Shown piece after piece: positions 5,137-8,511 of a stretch of DNA of 8,511 nt. Origin of the DNA: Collinsella sp. (GTDB lineage Bacteria; Actinomycetota; Coriobacteriia; Coriobacteriales; Coriobacteriaceae); NCBI GenBank assembly GCA_031295725.1, contig JAUMNV010000070.1, forward strand, positions 1 to 8,511. Direction: 5' to 3'. Position 1 is the stretch's first letter. Each line of letters opens with the position of its first letter. The notes under the pieces are model-generated. The model was not told where the DNA came from, did not search any database, and saw only the letters and a program-made list of their open reading frames with translations. Both the position numbers and the translations under genes were made by a program.

Positions 5137-6099
5137 TTAACTAAACCAATGTTCAACTTCGGCGCTCGTGGGAATCGATTGCTGAGCGCCCAGGCGCAAC
5201 ACCGTCACTGCCGAGGCGCGAGCACCCGCAGCCATGCACTCAAAGAGCGGCAAGCCCTCTAGGCGAGCCGCCGCCAACGCGCCGATAAACGTATCGCCGG
5301 CGGCCGTGGTATCGACTACCGTACTCGAAAGTGCCGGCATGCGCAGCAGCTCGCCGTCATCGCCGAGCGTAACCGACCCGGCGCCGCCCAACGTGATGAC
5401 CGCAGCTCCGGCGCCCTTGTCGAGCAGCGCTTTGAGCGCGGCGATGCAACTCACATCATCCGTGGGCAGAATGCCCGTCAGAACCTGGCACTCGGTCTCG
5501 TTGGGACAGACCAGGTCGACCGCAGGCCAGGCCTCCGCAGGCAGCTCACAGGCAGGCGCTGGATTAAAGACCGTATAGAACCCCAGCCCGTGAGCGCAAA
5601 CAAGCGCCTCGGCCGTCGCCGCAAGGTCACATTCGCCCTGGGCGATAAAGACGCTTCCGGCAGCCGGGGCAATCTCGCTGGCGTCACTATCGAGTTCATC
5701 GGCCACCAGACGCCTCAGCGCGCGGGCAACGTCCTCGCCCGCAAGCGCATGGTTGGCGCCCGGCGACAGCACGATGCGGTTGTCTCCCTCGCAGCGAATG
5801 ATGGTCGCCGTTCCCGTCTCCACATCATCGCGATGCACTACAAAGTCACAGTCCACGCCGGCGTCTTGGAGCCCCGCCACGAGCGACGCGCCGAACGCGT
5901 CGCGACCGACCGCGCCGATCATGTGCGTGCAAGCGCCCATACGCGCGGCAGCTACAGCCTGATTGGCGCCCTTGCCGCCGGCGTTGGTGATAAACCCGCT
6001 GCCGCCGACGGTCTCGCCCGCACGCGGTATGCGCTCGCACGCCACCGAAAGGTCCATGTTCATGCTGCCGAACACCGCAACGATGCCGCGATCTGCCAT
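5137..6099 (-). CDS. rbsK: Ribokinase (PfkB family)
   Basis: Phosphorylates D-ribose with ATP to ribose 5-phosphate in the cytosol. With the start chosen here the protein has 320 residues, close to the usual 305-320. Seen: GSMNMDL near the N-terminus (11-17), PfkB signature 1 NAGGKGANQAVAAARMG (39-55), the PNETE motif (199-203, NxxE phosphate/Mg site), TLGGAGSV (236-243), and signature 2 DTTAAGDTFIGA (263-274) with catalytic base Asp269. A longer reading frame starts at 6153, but AGGAGG (6105-6110) lies 5 bases before the ATG at 6099, and the extra 18 residues have no ribokinase character. Residues 134-148 form a slightly acidic insert. As first gene of the operon with nucleoside hydrolase it probably uses ribose released from nucleosides. 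Another sugar or nucleoside substrate of the PfkB family is possible but less likely. Confidence 0.93.
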   Translation of the reverse strand: MADRGIVAVFGSMNMDLSVACERIPRAGETVGGSGFITNAGGKGANQAVAAARMGACTHMIGAVGRDAFGASLVAGLQDAGVDCDFVVHRDDVETGTATIIRCEGDNRIVLSPGANHALAGEDVARALRRLVADELDSDASEIAPAAGSVFIAQGECDLAATAEALVCAHGLGFYTVFNPAPACELPAEAWPAVDLVCPNETECQVLTGILPTDDVSCIAALKALLDKGAGAAVITLGGAGSVTLGDDGELLRMPALSSTVVDTTAAGDTFIGALAAARLEGLPLFECMAAGARASAVTVLRLGAQQSIPTSAEVEHWFS

Positions 6100-6286
6100 G
6101 GAAACCTCCTCATCTGCGGGCCTTATGCCCACCGCCAGCCGTCGATCGTGCACTCTCGCACCCCCTATAACTTTAGTTCACTTTGATGTGGACGCGCGCT
6201 TGAGCTTGCGCCAGCAGCAAGCATTCACAGGAGCAGGCAGCTACAATGAAGGCGTGCTGATTATTCTCGTCATTGGATGATGTTTT

Positions 6287-8503
6287 ATGGAACAACTCTC
6301 GCAATCGGGCTCGCGCGGTCGACGCCGCACGGGCAACGAGCCGGCACCGCACGAACGCGTGAAGGGCGAACGCCGTGCCAACGAACCGCGACGCACCGTG
6401 AGCCCCCATCGTGCTTCTGCCAACAACGCGGGCCGCGCCAACACTCCCGCCGTGGAGCAGACGCCTGCTCGCCCCAAATCCCGCTACATCCCTGCCCTTG
6501 ACGGCCTGCGTACGCTCGCCGTCGTCGCGGTGGTGCTCTATCACCTTAACCTCACGTGGGCGCAGGGCGGTCTGCTCGGCGTCACGATCTTCTTTGTGCT
6601 TTCGGGCTATCTGATCACGCGCTTGCTGCTCAACGAAGTCGCTAAGACCGGCCGCATCGACCTCAAGAGCTTCTGGATTCGCCGCATCCGTCGCCTGGTC
6701 CCCGCCGTGGTAACCGTCGTGGTGGTGACCTGCGCGCTGTGCACCGTCTTCAACCACGTGATGCTCACCAAGATGCGCCCCGACATCTTGCCGTCGCTGC
6801 TGTTCTTTAACAACTGGTGGCAGATTGCTCAAAACGTCTCGTACTTCAATGCTCTGGGCGACCCCTCACCGCTCACGCACTTTTGGTCGCTTGCCATCGA
6901 GGAACAGTTCTACCTGATTTGGCCGCCGCTGCTGTTTGCCATGGTATCCATGCATGTGAGCAAGCCCAACACGCGCCGCGTGGTTCTGGGCCTTGCCGCG
7001 GTATCTGCCCTAGCCATGATGGTGCTTTACAACCCTGCCGCCGACCCCAGCCGCGTGTACTACGGCACCGACACCCGCGTGTTCTCGCTGCTGCTGGGTG
7101 CCTGGATGGCCTTTATCCCCGATCGCGACCTGGCGCCGGTGCGTCTCGCTCATCGTTTGGGGCTCAATCGCCTGACTGGCGCCGCCAAGCACGGCAAGAA
7201 CGCCGAGGGCAAACCTGGCGAGAAGGCCGACGAAGCAGCCGAGACCGCCCCGGCACAGCCGAGCGCCCTCGTGCGTTTTTGGTCCTCGCCCGCATCCATC
7301 GATGTGTTGGGCGTCGTGGGTCTGGTTGGCCTTGCCGCCATGGTCGCGCTCACCAACGGCTACACCGCCTTCCAGTATCGCGGAGGCACGCTGCTGTGCT
7401 CGATCCTCACGCTCATGGTCATCGCGGCCTGCGTGCAGCCCCAGGGAATGGTTGCCCGCGCGCTGTCCGCCGAGCCACTCGTGTGGGTTGGCAAGCGCTC
7501 CTACAGCATCTACCTGTGGCACTATCCGCTGCTGCTCCTCATGAACCCGGTCGCCAACATCAACGATACGCCGTGGTGGCAGTACATTTTGCAGGTGTTG
7601 TTGGTGGTCGCCGTGGCAGAGTGCTGCTATCGCTTTATCGAGACTCCGTTTAGGAAGGGCGCCTTTGGGCGCACCGTCGCCGAATTCCGCGATGGCACCA
7701 CCACGCCCGCCAACTGGGCACGCACGCACATCCCTGTCTGCGCAGCCTGCGCTGTCGTGTTGGTCGTTGCACTGGGCGGCCTGATCTTTGTGCCCGAGAC
7801 GTCTGCGCTGAGCGGCGAGGGCGCCGAAGTTCTGAACAAGGAAGCCAAGAACACCGCGCCCACCGACCAGCAGGCGGCCGACGACACCGACAAGGACAAC
7901 GACGGCTTCCCCGATGGCTCCTACGATCTGCTTATGATCGGCGACTCCGTGTCGCTGCGTGCCGTAGACACCTTTGACGGCGTGTTCCCGCACAGCCATA
8001 TCGATGCCGAAAAGGGCCGCCAGTTTGATGCGGGCCGCGCGACATTTGAGGGCTATATCCAGCAGAACCTTGCCGGCAAGATCGTGGTCTTTGCGCTGGG
8101 CACCAACGGCTTGGTAACCGACGACCAAATCGACGCCATCATGGCCGATGCAGGAGATAAGCGTATTGTGGTGTTTGTGAACACGCGCAGCCCGCAGCCG
8201 TGGGTTGGCTCTACCAACCAGGCCATCGCCAACGCCGCTACGCGCTACAAGAACGTACGCGTTATCGACTGGTACGGATACAGTGCCAACCGCAACGACC
8301 TGTTCGATGGCGATGGCACGCATCTATCGACCACTGGCGTGACTGAGTACCTCGACTTGATCCACGATGCCGTCAAGAAGGACCTGCCCGTGCATCCCGA
8401 GGATCACGTCAACGATCCGCAGCCGGCAGCCGTCAAGTCTGCCACCGACGCACTCGTCAATGCGCTTGCCTTCAAGCCGCACAAGCTGGGCACCGACAAG
8501 TAA
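6287..8503 (+). CDS. OatA-like acyltransferase-3 / SGNH-hydrolase membrane O-acetyltransferase
   Basis: Integral membrane protein of 738 residues that probably moves acetyl groups across the membrane and onto an extracytoplasmic polymer such as peptidoglycan (OatA-like) or a wall polysaccharide. Domains: a basic, disordered N-terminal tail (1-66, RGRRR and similar); an acyltransferase-3 domain of about 10-11 membrane segments (68-457) with LDGLR (71-75), conserved His86 in LYHL, SFWIRRIRRLVPA (128-140), WSLAIEEQFYLIWP (200-213), DTR (262-264) and YSIYLWHYPL (406-415); a charged loop (296-330); a last membrane segment (about 483-502); and an extracellular SGNH domain (about 546-695) with nucleophile Ser554 in GDS, GTN (605-607), and catalytic Asp676/His679 in DGTHL. 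A DxDxDxDG-like acidic loop is at 533-544. Start ATG 6287 has a weak GGATGA 6 bases upstream; an in-frame stop lies just before it. The acceptor polymer is not shown by the sequence. Confidence 0.92.
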   Translation: MEQLSQSGSRGRRRTGNEPAPHERVKGERRANEPRRTVSPHRASANNAGRANTPAVEQTPARPKSRYIPALDGLRTLAVVAVVLYHLNLTWAQGGLLGVTIFFVLSGYLITRLLLNEVAKTGRIDLKSFWIRRIRRLVPAVVTVVVVTCALCTVFNHVMLTKMRPDILPSLLFFNNWWQIAQNVSYFNALGDPSPLTHFWSLAIEEQFYLIWPPLLFAMVSMHVSKPNTRRVVLGLAAVSALAMMVLYNPAADPSRVYYGTDTRVFSLLLGAWMAFIPDRDLAPVRLAHRLGLNRLTGAAKHGKNAEGKPGEKADEAAETAPAQPSALVRFWSSPASIDVLGVVGLVGLAAMVALTNGYTAFQYRGGTLLCSILTLMVIAACVQPQGMVARALSAEPLVWVGKRSYSIYLWHYPLLLLMNPVANINDTPWWQYILQVLLVVAVAECCYRFIETPFRKGAFGRTVAEFRDGTTTPANWARTHIPVCAACAVVLVVALGGLIFVPETSALSGEGAEVLNKEAKNTAPTDQQAADDTDKDNDGFPDGSYDLLMIGDSVSLRAVDTFDGVFPHSHIDAEKGRQFDAGRATFEGYIQQNLAGKIVVFALGTNGLVTDDQIDAIMADAGDKRIVVFVNTRSPQPWVGSTNQAIANAATRYKNVRVIDWYGYSANRNDLFDGDGTHLSTTGVTEYLDLIHDAVKKDLPVHPEDHVNDPQPAAVKSATDALVNALAFKPHKLGTDK

Positions 8504-8511
8504 CCCGCAGC

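Noticed and set aside
4081..5262. Open frame of 393 codons on the plus strand
   Set aside because: Antisense shadow of nucleoside hydrolase and the ribokinase end; its His/Arg-rich composition is typical of a frame opposite a GC-rich gene.
6164..6192. TCCACA-17-TATAGG as a minus-strand promoter for the ribokinase operon
   Set aside because: Only 4 of 6 consensus positions in each box, and nothing else supports it; such matches are expected by chance.
6204..6222. Small hairpin GCTTGC/GCAAGC in the divergent gap
   Set aside because: A 6-base stem with no T-run and no second copy; too weak to call an operator or terminator.
6242..6247. TACAAT as a -10 box for the acyltransferase gene
   Set aside because: The hexamer is good, but no acceptable -35 box was found 16-18 bases upstream, so it is not listed as a promoter.
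7010..8323. Open frame of 437 codons on the minus strand
   Set aside because: Antisense to the acyltransferase/SGNH gene, whose motifs are complete through this region; no ribosome-binding site or family resemblance was seen.

Overview
This window looks like chromosomal DNA from a high-GC gut actinobacterium of the class Coriobacteriia, most likely Collinsella or a close relative. That is an inference from codon use, the gene set (a solitary luxS, a DUF4867 protein, an AscB-type GH1 enzyme, an OatA-like acyltransferase) and the short palindromic repeats between genes. No rRNA, tRNA, CRISPR array, transposase or phage gene is visible.

Layout: a GH1 6-phospho-beta-glucosidase gene (minus strand, cut by the left edge) is followed by a 384-base gap with REP-like hairpins and a 57-base remnant of a DUF4867 gene end. 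Then comes a single AAA-type ATPase gene with a C-terminal winged helix (1449-2555, plus strand). A second cluster of the same hairpins (2560-2743) separates it from an intact DUF4867 gene (minus strand), luxS with its own terminator and a likely promoter, and a two-gene operon of ribokinase followed by nucleoside hydrolase. After a divergent 187-base gap, the right end holds a 738-residue acyltransferase-3/SGNH protein on the plus strand.

How the genes work together: the ribokinase and nucleoside hydrolase form a short nucleoside salvage route, in which the hydrolase releases free base plus ribose and the kinase makes ribose 5-phosphate. LuxS recycles S-ribosylhomocysteine to homocysteine and the AI-2 precursor. 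The GH1 enzyme hydrolyses phosphorylated beta-glucosides after PTS uptake. The OatA-like protein probably O-acetylates a cell-envelope polymer.

The most unusual part is the ATPase locus. The gene lies between two direct repeats of 123 bases (116 identical, with 79 consecutive identical bases) that carry a palindrome plus the 3' end of the DUF4867 gene. The upstream copy is a scar of a DUF4867-like gene whose differences from the intact gene are almost all silent. The ATPase therefore appears to be an accessory gene that arrived by, or could leave by, homologous recombination between the repeats. Its function cannot be assigned from sequence alone.
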